A DNA stretch of 55,394 bases. It comes from J084 sp964471405. Its GTDB lineage: Bacteria > Pseudomonadota > Alphaproteobacteria > Sphingomonadales > Rhodothalassiaceae. The notes beneath the pieces are model-generated. The model was not told the DNA's origin, ran no database searches, and saw only the letters and a program-made list of their open reading frames with translations. Numbering within the stretch: position 1 is the first letter of the stretch; each line of letters opens with the position of its first letter. The position numbers and the translations under genes are program-made. This document shows positions 35,077 through 43,707 of the stretch, in pieces. The stretch is from positions 1 through 55,394 of the forward strand of contig CAYYGH010000009.1 of assembly GCA_964471405.1 (NCBI GenBank). The letters are read 5' to 3'.

Positions 35077-36726
35077 ATGAGCGGCAGGTGGCGCATGCAG
35101 CGGCGGGGGGCGTGGTGGCTGGCGGTGGGCCTGGTGGTGGTGCTGACGGGAATCGGGGCGATGCGGGATCCGGCCCGCTCCCAAAGCGCCGAGGATGATG
35201 CCGCCTATGCCCGCAAGGTTTTCGGCGACGTGAACGCGCCGCGCCCCGTCGATGTCGGCAACGGCCGCAAACAGACGTTGCTGCCCGTGGAAATCGCCGC
35301 TGCGCGTGCCGATGCCGCCGGAGCGCGGATGCTGCGGGCGCTTGCCGCGGCCGGTGCCGATGTCAACCGCAAGGATCCGGAAGGCCGGGCGGCCGTGCAT
35401 GTGGCGGCCATGTTCCAGGCGGCGGAGAACATCCGCATCCTGCATGAGCTCGGCGCCGATCTCGATGCCCGCGATGGGGATGGCGACACCCCGCTTCACA
35501 TTGCCGTCCTCAAGGGCGATATGGCGCTCGCCCGCCTTCTCCTCTCGCTGGGAGCCCGGCCGGACCTGCCCAATCAGGCGGGTCTGACACCGCTGCTCGG
35601 TCTGCTTTCCCAGGCCGATCCGCTGCTGCGCTTTGGCGGAGCATCGGCCGCCGGGGTGACGGGGTTAGTCTCCCTCCTGCTCGATGCGGGTGCCGATCCC
35701 GATCACCCTCATCCGTCTGACGGCCGCACGCCGCTGATGTTTGCGGTCGCCTTGCCTGGGCAAGCGGCACGGCCGATCGTCCGCGCCCTGCTTGCCGGCG
35801 GAGCGGATCCGAACCGTCCGGACCGCACGGGCCGGACCGCCCTGCATCATGCCATCGAGGCCGGCACCGGCCATGGCAACAGCATTGCGGCGAAGGAGAG
35901 GGCCAGTGCGGATGTCGTGCGTCTCCTGCTGGCCGCCGGCGCCGATCCCGACCACCGGGATGCGGCCGGACGCTCGCCCCTGTTTCCTGCCGCCGAACGC
36001 GCCTGCAGCTATGGTCCGAATGAGACCGCCATCTTCGATCATCTCATCACGGCAGGAGCCGACCCGGACATTCGGGATGCACAGGGTCGTACGCCGCTGG
36101 AGCTTGGAGACTGTCCCTTCCTGAAGGCCCATCTGCGGCCCGCCTCTCGACAGGCGCTCGATATTGCCGGCGAACGTGTGGACGGCGTCTCCCTTGCCGC
36201 CCTCGATCCCGCGAGCCGGAAAATGACCATCATCGGCATCATCCGGCGCGTCCTGGAGCGCGACGTGACAGGCCGGCAAAAGCTGCAGGGCGAGGTGAAG
36301 CGGCTTGCCTCCACGGTGGGGCTCACGAATGCCGGGGAAGCGAAAAAGCGCGCCGAGCTGTTTGACCGCTATCTGGATCATGTCCTGGGCATCGTTACCT
36401 GGAAGGAGGAAGGCCCCGGGCTGATTTTGCGCATCGGCCGCAAGCTCGATGTGCCTTTGGGCGATGCGGATGTCGCCGCCGTCCTGGTGCCCGTCTTCGG
36501 CTCCGTTCCTGACGGCTCGTCCGACGGCGCCCTCAGGGCCGAATACTACTGGACGGAATCCTGGCGCGACATTTTCCGTCTGCTCGCCGAGCACCCCGAG
36601 GGTTGGCAATGGAACCGGAAGGATGCCGCCATCACCTTTGCCGACCGGCAGCTGGCCGACCAGGTGACCAGGCTGGAAGCGGATGCCCGCATCTTCAAGA
36701 CCGGCTTCGCCCCTTCATCCCCTTGA
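35077..36726 (+). CDS. Ankyrin-repeat protein with unassigned C-terminal domain
   Basis: This is a 549-residue protein. A hydrophobic segment at about 14-29 acts as a signal peptide or anchor, so it is probably periplasmic. Six to seven ankyrin repeats follow (about 60-350), visible as repeated G-A-D-V/L/P-x-x-x-D-x-x-G-x-T/A-x-L-H-x-A units, including GADVNRKDPEGRAAVHVAA and GADPNRPDRTGRTALHHAI. From about 365 to 549 comes a region without a family I can name; it begins LDIAGERVDGVSLAAL and contains W-rich YYWTESWRDIF near the end. Ankyrin repeats bind proteins; the partner is unknown. No neighbour suggests a job. Confidence 0.8.
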   Translation: MSGRWRMQRRGAWWLAVGLVVVLTGIGAMRDPARSQSAEDDAAYARKVFGDVNAPRPVDVGNGRKQTLLPVEIAAARADAAGARMLRALAAAGADVNRKDPEGRAAVHVAAMFQAAENIRILHELGADLDARDGDGDTPLHIAVLKGDMALARLLLSLGARPDLPNQAGLTPLLGLLSQADPLLRFGGASAAGVTGLVSLLLDAGADPDHPHPSDGRTPLMFAVALPGQAARPIVRALLAGGADPNRPDRTGRTALHHAIEAGTGHGNSIAAKERASADVVRLLLAAGADPDHRDAAGRSPLFPAAERACSYGPNETAIFDHLITAGADPDIRDAQGRTPLELGDCPFLKAHLRPASRQALDIAGERVDGVSLAALDPASRKMTIIGIIRRVLERDVTGRQKLQGEVKRLASTVGLTNAGEAKKRAELFDRYLDHVLGIVTWKEEGPGLILRIGRKLDVPLGDADVAAVLVPVFGSVPDGSSDGALRAEYYWTESWRDIFRLLAEHPEGWQWNRKDAAITFADRQLADQVTRLEADARIFKTGFAPSSP

Positions 36727-37047
36727 ACGAAGACCGGAACGGGCGCGGGCCCACCCGCACGGGGCTTCCCTCCTCCCCCCGGCGCGGCACAGGACCGCTT
36801 CTCTTCCCGAGACCATGACCAGCAGCAGGCCTGCTCCTGCACCCCTCCCCTCTTCGCCATGCCCGGGTCATTTGCACCATGCCCGGGCCGGAAAGGGAAG
36901 GGGGCTCCGCCTTGCTCCGTCATGCGCCGGCGTTCCCTCCCCACCCGTCGCCCCTTCTTCCATCACTGCTGGCTTCCCTTTCCTTATCACCCTCCAGCAT
37001 GACGGCAGGTCATTCCTTCCCTTTACCGTCCCTGCCGCACCCCTCCC
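36727..37047. other. Pyrimidine-rich intergenic stretch
   Basis: This stretch lies between the ankyrin gene and the dispersed repeat. It is strongly C/T-rich on the plus strand, with runs such as CCCTTTCC and TTCCCTTT. The open frames crossing it have no family similarity and no plausible ribosome sites, so no gene is called. Confidence 0.4.
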
Positions 37048-37260
37048 CGTCATCCGCCGACCCTGGGTCGGAGCCCGGGGCAGGCTTGATCGGCGGATCC
37101 GGCAGGAGGGGAAGAGAGCACCCGCCGCCGGGAATACTTTGCCCAGCGGCCCAGCAGGAAGAAGAAAAAATATCGGGTGCCCGAGATGTCTTCTCTGCCT
37201 GCTGGATTCGCCGGTTGAACCGGCGAATTGTCTGTTGGGGATGTGGCAGGATCGGGATGT
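37048..37260. repeat. Dispersed palindromic repeat, copy 1
   Basis: This intergenic element is shared with 45663-45853. Its 3' 60 bases (37201-37260) match 45794-45853 at 55 of 60 positions, and every difference is a transition. That part contains a perfect inverted repeat with 10-base arms around one G (37207-37227, TTCGCCGGTT / AACCGGCGAA). The 5' part begins CGTCATCC and has its own inverted arms (ATCCGCCGA ... TCGGCGGAT), like the widespread alphaproteobacterial extragenic palindromes. The middle is less conserved but keeps a GAAGAGAG block. Confidence 0.75.
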
Positions 37261-37561
37261 TCCGCATGATGCGGGACGGTCCCCTGCCTCGGGCGGCCGC
37301 CCGGGCCAGGGGGTGCGGGCCGGCGACCGTCGGCGAATGGGGCGTGCCGCCCGCCGTCATCGCCGGTTCCCGGCCCGTCTCATGTGCACGCTTGAAGAGT
37401 TGACTGGGCCGCATCCCGCGCGCCCGCAGACAATCCCAAGCCAACACAGAATACGCCATCATGACCACATGCGCCACCGCCTCTGCTCCCACTAATAATG
37501 AGAAAGGCTGACAACAATTCCTCCAACGCCCCTGTCGCCGACAAGGCAGGGCCGTTTTCCA
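37261..37561. other. Intergenic stretch downstream of the histidine kinase gene
   Basis: About 300 bases between the repeat and the 3' end of the minus-strand kinase gene. Apart from a weak CCCTG/CAGGG inverted repeat near 37528-37553 that could help terminate the kinase transcript, I see nothing supportable. Confidence 0.35.
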
Positions 37562-39169
37562 TCACATGTCGGCCCGTTTGAGAGTGAAGATCGCCCGCGT
37601 GCCCACACCGCGCGTGGATTCCAGCCGGAAGCGGCCGCCCTGGAGCTCCACAAGCCGCTTCACCAGAGGCAGGCCCAGCCCCGCGCCGCCGTGCCGCCGG
37701 TTCATGGCGTCCTCGCCTTGGACGAAAGGCTCCAGCACCCGTTTCAGGTCGGCGGCCGCGATTCCTTCCCCCGTATCGGCAACCGTGACTTCCACCTCGT
37801 CATCACCCGCATGTGCCGTCACCGTAATCCGGCCGCCCGGCGGCGTAAACTTGATGGCATTGCCCACAAGATTGATGAAGATCTGCCGAAGGGCCCGCTC
37901 ATCGGCCTCGACGATGACATCGCCCCCAATCTCCACCGCGGTGGAAAGATTGCCCGCCCGCAGCTCGCCCGCCATCATCTCGATCACCTCCTCCACCACA
38001 TCCACAAGCCGCAAGGGCGTCAGATCCAGCTGATAGGCCCCCGCCTCGATGCGCGAGAGATCGAGAATGTCATTGAGCAGGGAAAGAAGATGGCGGCCCG
38101 CCTGACGGATGGTCGCAGCATACTCGCGCTGCTTGTCGCCATCAAGATCCGGCTGCGTGATCAGCATTTCCGCAAAGCCGATAATCGCATTGAGAGGTGT
38201 GCGCAGCTCATGGCTCATGGTGGCCAGAAACTGGGACTTTGCACGACTGGCCTGCTCGGCGGCGTCCCGGGCTTCGCGCAAGGCATCTTCGGTGCGCTTG
38301 AGTTCCGTGACATCGGCATGCACATGCACACGCTTGCCGCTCGCCGTCAGCCGCGCAGAAGAGCGCAGCCAGTGGTCCCCCAATTGCTGGACGATTTCGT
38401 CACCGGGGTTGAGACCGTCGCTGCGACTGTCGAAAAGCATCCGATAACGGGCGTTGAGAAAGATGGGATGCCCCGCCGCATCGAACAGACCGAAGGCTTC
38501 ACCGACGCTTTCCAGCGCCTCTTCCAGGGTCTCAAGCGCCTCGCGCGCTGCCACCTGGGCTTCCACCCGGGCCACGAAGCGGCGATAGCCGAGGAAGGCT
38601 CCGACCATCAGCAAGGCCCCATAGGCGATGATGACAGCGGAAATCAGTCCGCAATAGGGGCCTCCCGCCTGCCAATGGGCGACGGCCAGCGCCACCACCG
38701 GTGGCGTCACGAACAGCCAGGCCGTCAGCAGCAGGCCGCTCAGCACGACCACGGAAGCTGCCGTTAGCGAAAAGATGACGGCACCAAGCAGCATCTGGCG
38801 TTCAGGGTCCGTGGAATCGAAGAGGATGGCGGGGGCCGCCGCCCACAGCAGACCTTCGATCAGGGCCGTAATCGGCACCCGCCGCAGAATCCGGCCCTCA
38901 AGCCGGGCGGGCACCCCGAACCCCTCCCGCAGCCAGACGATGGCAAGAACCAGAAAGGGCAGCGCAATCGTTCCGACCCAGAGGATCAGAAGGTTATGCG
39001 GAGCCCAGTCCCAGTTCACATAGGCAAGCAGGAGAGCGGCCAGCAGGGAAACGGTAAGGGTGAACGGCCCCATCCGGCGGCCGATGTATGCCTGTTCGCG
39101 TCCGAGCGCAGCGCGGCCCTCTCCACTGGCGGGCAGCAACACACGCCACGCGGCGAAGGCCTCACCGCG
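37562..39169 (-). CDS. Membrane-bound sensor histidine kinase with PAS domain
   Basis: This 535-residue kinase has an N-terminal membrane region of about five helices (35-200), a PAS-like sensor (about 215-290, ESVGEAFGLFDAAGHPIFLNARY) and a short coiled coil. The HisKA domain carries phospho-acceptor His in FLATMSHELRTPLNAIIGF, and the HATPase_c domain has N box NLVGNAIKFTPPGG, G1 DTGEGI and G2 GGAGLGLPL. It lacks a receiver domain, and no response regulator gene is adjacent, so it is an orphan kinase. In this class such PAS-HisKA kinases often feed the DivJ/PleC-type cell-cycle network; that role is inference. ATG 39169 follows AAAGGATGAAGG. Confidence 0.88.
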   Translation of the reverse strand, partial: RGEAFAAWRVLLPASGEGRAALGREQAYIGRRMGPFTLTVSLLAALLLAYVNWDWAPHNLLILWVGTIALPFLVLAIVWLREGFGVPARLEGRILRRVPITALIEGLLWAAAPAILFDSTDPERQMLLGAVIFSLTAASVVVLSGLLLTAWLFVTPPVVALAVAHWQAGGPYCGLISAVIIAYGALLMVGAFLGYRRFVARVEAQVAAREALETLEEALESVGEAFGLFDAAGHPIFLNARYRMLFDSRSDGLNPGDEIVQQLGDHWLRSSARLTASGKRVHVHADVTELKRTEDALREARDAAEQASRAKSQFLATMSHELRTPLNAIIGFAEMLITQPDLDGDKQREYAATIRQAGRHLLSLLNDILDLSRIEAGAYQLDLTPLRLVDVVEEVIEMMAGELRAGNLSTAVEIGGDVIVEADERALRQIFINLVGNAIKFTPPGGRITVTAHAGDDEVEVTVADTGEGIAAADLKRVLEPFVQGEDAMNRRHGGAGLGLPLVKRLVELQGGRFRLESTRGVGTRAIFTLKRADM

Positions 39170-39370
39170 CATGCCTTCATCCTTTCTGCCCACCGGGGTG
39201 GGCCTCCCTTTCCCCTCATGACGGGTGCATTACGCACGCCCACATGCAGCAGGGAATGTTAAGATGTCGTAAAACATCCGTGAAAACAAGAGCCTCTCAA
39301 AAAGGCGGGGAAAGAAGAAAGATGGGGTAAAGGAGCTGGGGCAAAAACCGGAAGGAGGAACCGCCCTCCC

Positions 39371-40570
39371 TCAGGCGGCAGCCGAAGACGCCATGACCTT
39401 TTCGGTTCCGGCAATCCAGCCGCCGCCCAGGACCTGCTCGCCATCATAGAATACGGCCGCCTGACCCGGCGAGACGCCAAGGGCCGGCTCCACGAAGCGC
39501 ACGCGCACCGGCTCCTCCCGATGCCGGGGCCATTCCACCACCGCGGACACCGGTGGCTGGCTGTGGCGGAACTTGACGCGCACGGCCACGGATTCCCCGG
39601 CCCGTCGCAGGTTCTCATCACCCAGCCAGTTGACCTGTCTGAGCGTCATGGCCGTCACCTGCAGGGCCGTCTGCGGCCCCACGATCACCCGCCGGGACGG
39701 CGCATCGATGGCCACCACATAAAGCGGTTCCTTCTGCCCGCCGATCCCCAGGCCGCGCCTCTGGCCGACCGTGTAGTGGATGATGCCGCGATGGTGTCCC
39801 AGCACACGGCCGTCCACATGGACGATCTCGCCCGGCTCGGCGGCACCGGGACGCAGCTTTTCGATGACGGCGGCATAATTGCCGTCGGGCACGAAGCAGA
39901 TGTCCTGGCTGTCCGGCTTGTCGGCCACGGGCAGGTCGAAATGCCGGGCGAGCGCGCGCACCTCGTCCTTGCGCAGATCCCCCAGCGGGAACCGCAGAAA
40001 GGCGAGCTGGTCGGGAGTCGTCGCGAACAGGAAGTAGCTCTGATCGCGGCTGTGGTCTCTGGCTCTGAAGAGGGCCGGCCTGCCGTTCACCACCGCCCGA
40101 CGCACATAATGGCCGGTTGCCAGGCAATCGGCCCCCAGCTCGCGGGCGGTGGCAAGCAGGTCGGCAAACTTGACCCGCTCATTGCAGCGCACGCAGGGAA
40201 TGGGAGTCTCGCCCTTGAGATAGCTGTCCACGAAGTCCGTGATTACGGCTTCGGAAAAGACACTCTCATAGTCGAGAACGTAATGGGGAAAGCCGCAGCG
40301 CTCGGCCACACGGCGGGCATCATAGATGTCCTGGCCGGCACAACACGCACCCGGGCGCCGGATCCGGGCATCCCCCTCATAAAGCTGAAGCGTGATCCCG
40401 ATCACCTCATAGCCGCGGGCATGCAGCATGGCCGCCGTCACCGAGCTGTCGACCCCACCCGACATCGCCACCACGACACGGGTGGACGCCGGGCTCTTCA
40501 CGAACCCCAGCGCATTGGTCTCACCCGGTCGCCAGTCTTCCCTCAGCCGGGACTCAAGCTGCCTGCTCAT
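39371..40570 (-). CDS. mnmA: tRNA-specific 2-thiouridylase MnmA
   Basis: This 399-residue enzyme adds sulfur at C2 of U34 in tRNA for Lys, Glu and Gln. The ATP pyrophosphatase loop is AMSGGVDSSVTAAML; the catalytic Cys pair lies in PCVRCNERVKF and SQDICFVPDG. The tRNA-binding text GHYVRR and HYTVGQRRGLGIGG is intact. A 30-residue N-terminal extension precedes the PP-loop. The start at 40570 has only a weak GGGTG site. It is divergent from fliK across 195 bases. Confidence 0.95.
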   Translation of the reverse strand: MSRQLESRLREDWRPGETNALGFVKSPASTRVVVAMSGGVDSSVTAAMLHARGYEVIGITLQLYEGDARIRRPGACCAGQDIYDARRVAERCGFPHYVLDYESVFSEAVITDFVDSYLKGETPIPCVRCNERVKFADLLATARELGADCLATGHYVRRAVVNGRPALFRARDHSRDQSYFLFATTPDQLAFLRFPLGDLRKDEVRALARHFDLPVADKPDSQDICFVPDGNYAAVIEKLRPGAAEPGEIVHVDGRVLGHHRGIIHYTVGQRRGLGIGGQKEPLYVVAIDAPSRRVIVGPQTALQVTAMTLRQVNWLGDENLRRAGESVAVRVKFRHSQPPVSAVVEWPRHREEPVRVRFVEPALGVSPGQAAVFYDGEQVLGGGWIAGTEKVMASSAAA

Positions 40571-40765
40571 CTTGCACCCGTTACCGCAACCTGCCCGCAG
40601 GGCGGGGCCTATATCGGCGCTCCGGGCGCTCCTGGCAAGGGGACGTGTGAGGGCCGCGCACGCTTCTGCTGCACTTTGGGACCATGGAAGAGAAGTTGGC
40701 CTCATCCTTGCTTGGTCTTTGGCAAGTCAGGCGACGATGACCATCGAGGACGGAAAGATCTGCCG

Positions 40766-42907
40766 ATGACCGCACCGCTTCCGCTGCCAATTCCGCCCCT
40801 CCTCCTGCCAGCCGGTGACCCGTCTTCTGCCGGCAAGCCCCTATCCGGCGATGGCGGGGAAAGCATCACCGCGGGCGATCCCCTGACCGGCCTCGCCTTC
40901 CAGCCGCTCCTGCAACAGATTCTGCTGATGCCCGCAGGGCAGGATCTGCCCTCTCCCCAGACCGGTTCGCAGGGAATCGTCTTCCTGCCGGCCGGTGACA
41001 CGCGCAGCGGCACCGCACAGGCCGGCGGCCAGGCGATATCCCCAGGTGCCGAAGACGGCATGGCGGCTCTCGGCCTGACCGCGCAGGCCGGAAAAGGCGC
41101 CTTGGCAGACGGGGCCTCCGGCATGAGCCTGACCGCCACGCTGCCCGGGCTGACGCATCCCGTCGCGGCCATCGAGGGGGCGGCCTCTTCCCTGCCGGGG
41201 CTGGAAGGGGCGGTGCCGCAGACGGCCGTGCCCGCCCCGGACGGGGATGCCGCTGCGGCCCTGCTCCGGCAATCCCCGGCACCCGTCCCGGCAGGCGGCA
41301 AGGAGATGCTTTCTCCGCAGACGGCGGCCCCTCTGTCTGCGATGCAATTGGCGGCAGGTGCCGCCCCGCAAGGGCCCGGCTCCTTGGAAGCGGGCGGAGA
41401 AGAGGGGACGGCTGCAGGGCCGGCCTTTCAGGCCCGGCAATCCCGGCCGGCAGGAGCGGCCGACAGGCCGGTCGGGCAGAACACCCCCGGGATGGCCGGC
41501 CGGCCGCCGGCAGACTCCCCGCTCCTGCATGCTGCGGCCGGAGACGGCCGGCAGGCGGGCGCCGGGCAGGCATCGGCCCCATCTCAAGGCGAGCACCTCT
41601 TCACCGATCCTCGTCAGGAGACGGGTGCCGCCCCTCTCGCCAGCACCTCCTCCAGGGCGGAGATGCCGCAAGCAGCCTCTTTCCCGGTGGGGCACAAGGA
41701 AATCCGTCTTGCCAAAGCAGACGGGGGCCGGATGCCATCAACGCCGGTCGGAGCGGTGGAAAGGCATGCACCTCCTGCTGCTGCCGCGACATTGACGGGC
41801 CCCGTTGCGGCCGGCATCACCAATCTCATGCAGCCGGCCGAGCCCGGCCTCCGACTGCCCCTTGCAGAAGAAGGCCGGATGCCGCCCGGCCTTCGGAAGG
41901 GCAAAGGGATTGCGGCCGGCAAACCGCCCCGGCTTGCGGGCATGACACCGCCCTCTCCCCTGCCTCGTCCGGAGCAGATCGGAAAAATCGCTCTCCCCCG
42001 GCAGGGTGGACAATCGCCCCTTGCGGATGGCGCGAGCGGGCTGATCGGCCGCGAGTCCGGCGGCCCGACCTTCCCGCCGGCGGCCGACGCCTCCCGTCTT
42101 GCGCCCCTTTCGCTGCATGCCTCAGCTTCAGGCACGGAACACGGCCGCGGGGATTCGCCCGCCCTGCTTGCGACGCCGCCCGCCGCCGCACCGTCTCAGC
42201 CTCTCACGATCCGCCATCCTCTTGCGCCGACGCCGTTCCTGCCTGCGTCCGCGCGGCCGGCAGACCTGGCCCAGGGTGCGGGCGCCGGCGATGGCCTTGC
42301 CCCGTCGTCCGCCCATCCGGCAGCGCCTCTGTCTCTTTCCTCCCTTGATGGGGCTGGCGGTGGTCCGGCCCGTGCGCTCACGAACCCTCAGCAACCGATG
42401 GCCGGCCAGCAGCAGGCGCAGGCCGCTACCCAGCTCGGCCTGGCCCTTCAGTATCGCATCGGCCGGCAGGAGACGAAATTTGCGCTCCGGCTGGATCCGC
42501 CCGAGCTCGGGCGTGTCGAGGTGTCCCTCAAGCTGCATGAAGGCGGCCGTGTCGATGCCCTGATCCGTACGGAACACAGCCACACTCTGGATCTTCTCCA
42601 ACGGGACGTCCGCGTCCTCGAACGCGCCTTCCATCAGCTGGGGCTCAAGCCCGAAGGCGGCATCCAGTTCGCCTCAGGACAGCAGGGGCACGGGCATTCG
42701 GGCTCGGCCTTCTCCCAGGCCCAGCAGGACGGCATGGGCCAGCCTCATGCCGGCGGCGGCCATGGCGATGGTGGTCGCGAAAATCCCACAGGTGACATGA
42801 CACCTCAGTCGGCAAGCGGAGAAGGCCGCGAGATGGGCATGCCTGATGAGGGATCGCGAGAGCGGCCCGTGATGGCGGCCCGTGTCGGTGTGGACGTGAA
42901 AGTCTAA
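40766..42907 (+). CDS. fliK: Flagellar hook-length control protein FliK
   Basis: This 713-residue protein has a very long Ala/Pro/Gly/Gln-rich disordered N-terminal ruler (about 1-545) and a conserved C-terminal switch domain (about 555-640) with LALQYRIGRQETKFALRLDPPELGRVEVSL and HTLDLLQRDVRVLERAF. FliK measures the hook and switches export to filament substrates. The ATG at 40766 follows GGAAAG; the frame is open far upstream only as antisense to mnmA. flgD and flgE follow in the same direction. Confidence 0.92.
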   Translation: MTAPLPLPIPPLLLPAGDPSSAGKPLSGDGGESITAGDPLTGLAFQPLLQQILLMPAGQDLPSPQTGSQGIVFLPAGDTRSGTAQAGGQAISPGAEDGMAALGLTAQAGKGALADGASGMSLTATLPGLTHPVAAIEGAASSLPGLEGAVPQTAVPAPDGDAAAALLRQSPAPVPAGGKEMLSPQTAAPLSAMQLAAGAAPQGPGSLEAGGEEGTAAGPAFQARQSRPAGAADRPVGQNTPGMAGRPPADSPLLHAAAGDGRQAGAGQASAPSQGEHLFTDPRQETGAAPLASTSSRAEMPQAASFPVGHKEIRLAKADGGRMPSTPVGAVERHAPPAAAATLTGPVAAGITNLMQPAEPGLRLPLAEEGRMPPGLRKGKGIAAGKPPRLAGMTPPSPLPRPEQIGKIALPRQGGQSPLADGASGLIGRESGGPTFPPAADASRLAPLSLHASASGTEHGRGDSPALLATPPAAAPSQPLTIRHPLAPTPFLPASARPADLAQGAGAGDGLAPSSAHPAAPLSLSSLDGAGGGPARALTNPQQPMAGQQQAQAATQLGLALQYRIGRQETKFALRLDPPELGRVEVSLKLHEGGRVDALIRTEHSHTLDLLQRDVRVLERAFHQLGLKPEGGIQFASGQQGHGHSGSAFSQAQQDGMGQPHAGGGHGDGGRENPTGDMTPQSASGEGREMGMPDEGSRERPVMAARVGVDVKV

Positions 42908-42927
42908 GGGAAGGAAAGACGCTCGCC

Positions 42928-43581
42928 ATGGACATCGCCCCTGCCAGCTCCTCGCCCCAGCAGCCGAGCGCGGCGACGGCCGCCGGCACCCAGCTTGCTC
43001 AGGATTTCGACACTTTCCTGAGCCTGCTGACTACCCAGCTCCAGCACCAGGATCCGCTTGACCCCATGGACAGCAGCGAGTTCACGAACCAGCTGGTCGC
43101 CTTTGCCGGAGTCGAACAGCAGATCCAGACGAACAAGAACCTGGAGCAGCTGCAATCGCAGCTCACAGCCGCCCGGAATGCCGCAGCCGTGGATTATATC
43201 GGGCGCGAGGTCGATATCCGCTCGGACAAGGGATTCCATGACGGCAGCGGCTTGACCTTCCGCTACGACCTGTCCCGGGCGGCCAAGCAGGTCCGGTTGC
43301 AGGTGATCGACAAGTTCGGCCGCACCGTCTTTGAAACCGATGGCGAAACGGCTCTTGGCGATCACCTTTTCACCTGGTCGGGCATGGATTTTGCGGGCAC
43401 GCCCCTTGCCGCCGGCGAATACCGGCTCAGGGTCGCCGCTCTCGACGAGGAGGGCAGGCCCGTGCCCTCGACGATCTTCCTGCGCGCACCGGTGAGTGCC
43501 GTGTCCTTTGCCGACGGCACCGCCTCGCTCGAGGTCAAGGGCAATGAGGTTCCGCTGGATGAGGTGAATCTCGTGCGCTGA
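42928..43581 (+). CDS. flgD: Flagellar hook assembly (capping) protein FlgD
   Basis: This 217-residue protein forms the scaffold cap for hook polymerisation. The N-terminal signature DFDTFLSLLTTQLQHQDPLDPMDSSEFTNQLVAF-type segment (about 29-62) is intact. A FlgD-Ig/tudor-like region follows, with VIDKFGRTVFE, FTWSGMDFAGTPLAAGEYRLRV and a final strand. It lies 20 bases after fliK, so it is co-transcribed. AAGGAAAG gives a usable ribosome site. Confidence 0.95.
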   Translation: MDIAPASSSPQQPSAATAAGTQLAQDFDTFLSLLTTQLQHQDPLDPMDSSEFTNQLVAFAGVEQQIQTNKNLEQLQSQLTAARNAAAVDYIGREVDIRSDKGFHDGSGLTFRYDLSRAAKQVRLQVIDKFGRTVFETDGETALGDHLFTWSGMDFAGTPLAAGEYRLRVAALDEEGRPVPSTIFLRAPVSAVSFADGTASLEVKGNEVPLDEVNLVR

Positions 43582-43707
43582 ACCATGAGCACGCAGGCAA
43601 ATCCCATTCGGCAGAATGCCATCGGGCATCCCACCCACAACGGGTTCTGGAAGACGGCCGAATGATGCGGCCCCTTAAACGGTAGTGAAGAGAAAGGAGA
43701 CAGCCAC

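Noticed and set aside
39521..40765. Upstream 415 codons in frame with fliK
   Set aside because: Antisense to mnmA; fliK has a local ribosome site and natural start at 40766.
43582..43707. Sigma-54 promoter before flgE
   Set aside because: No GG-N10-GC pair with adequate flanks was found in the gap between flgD and flgE.
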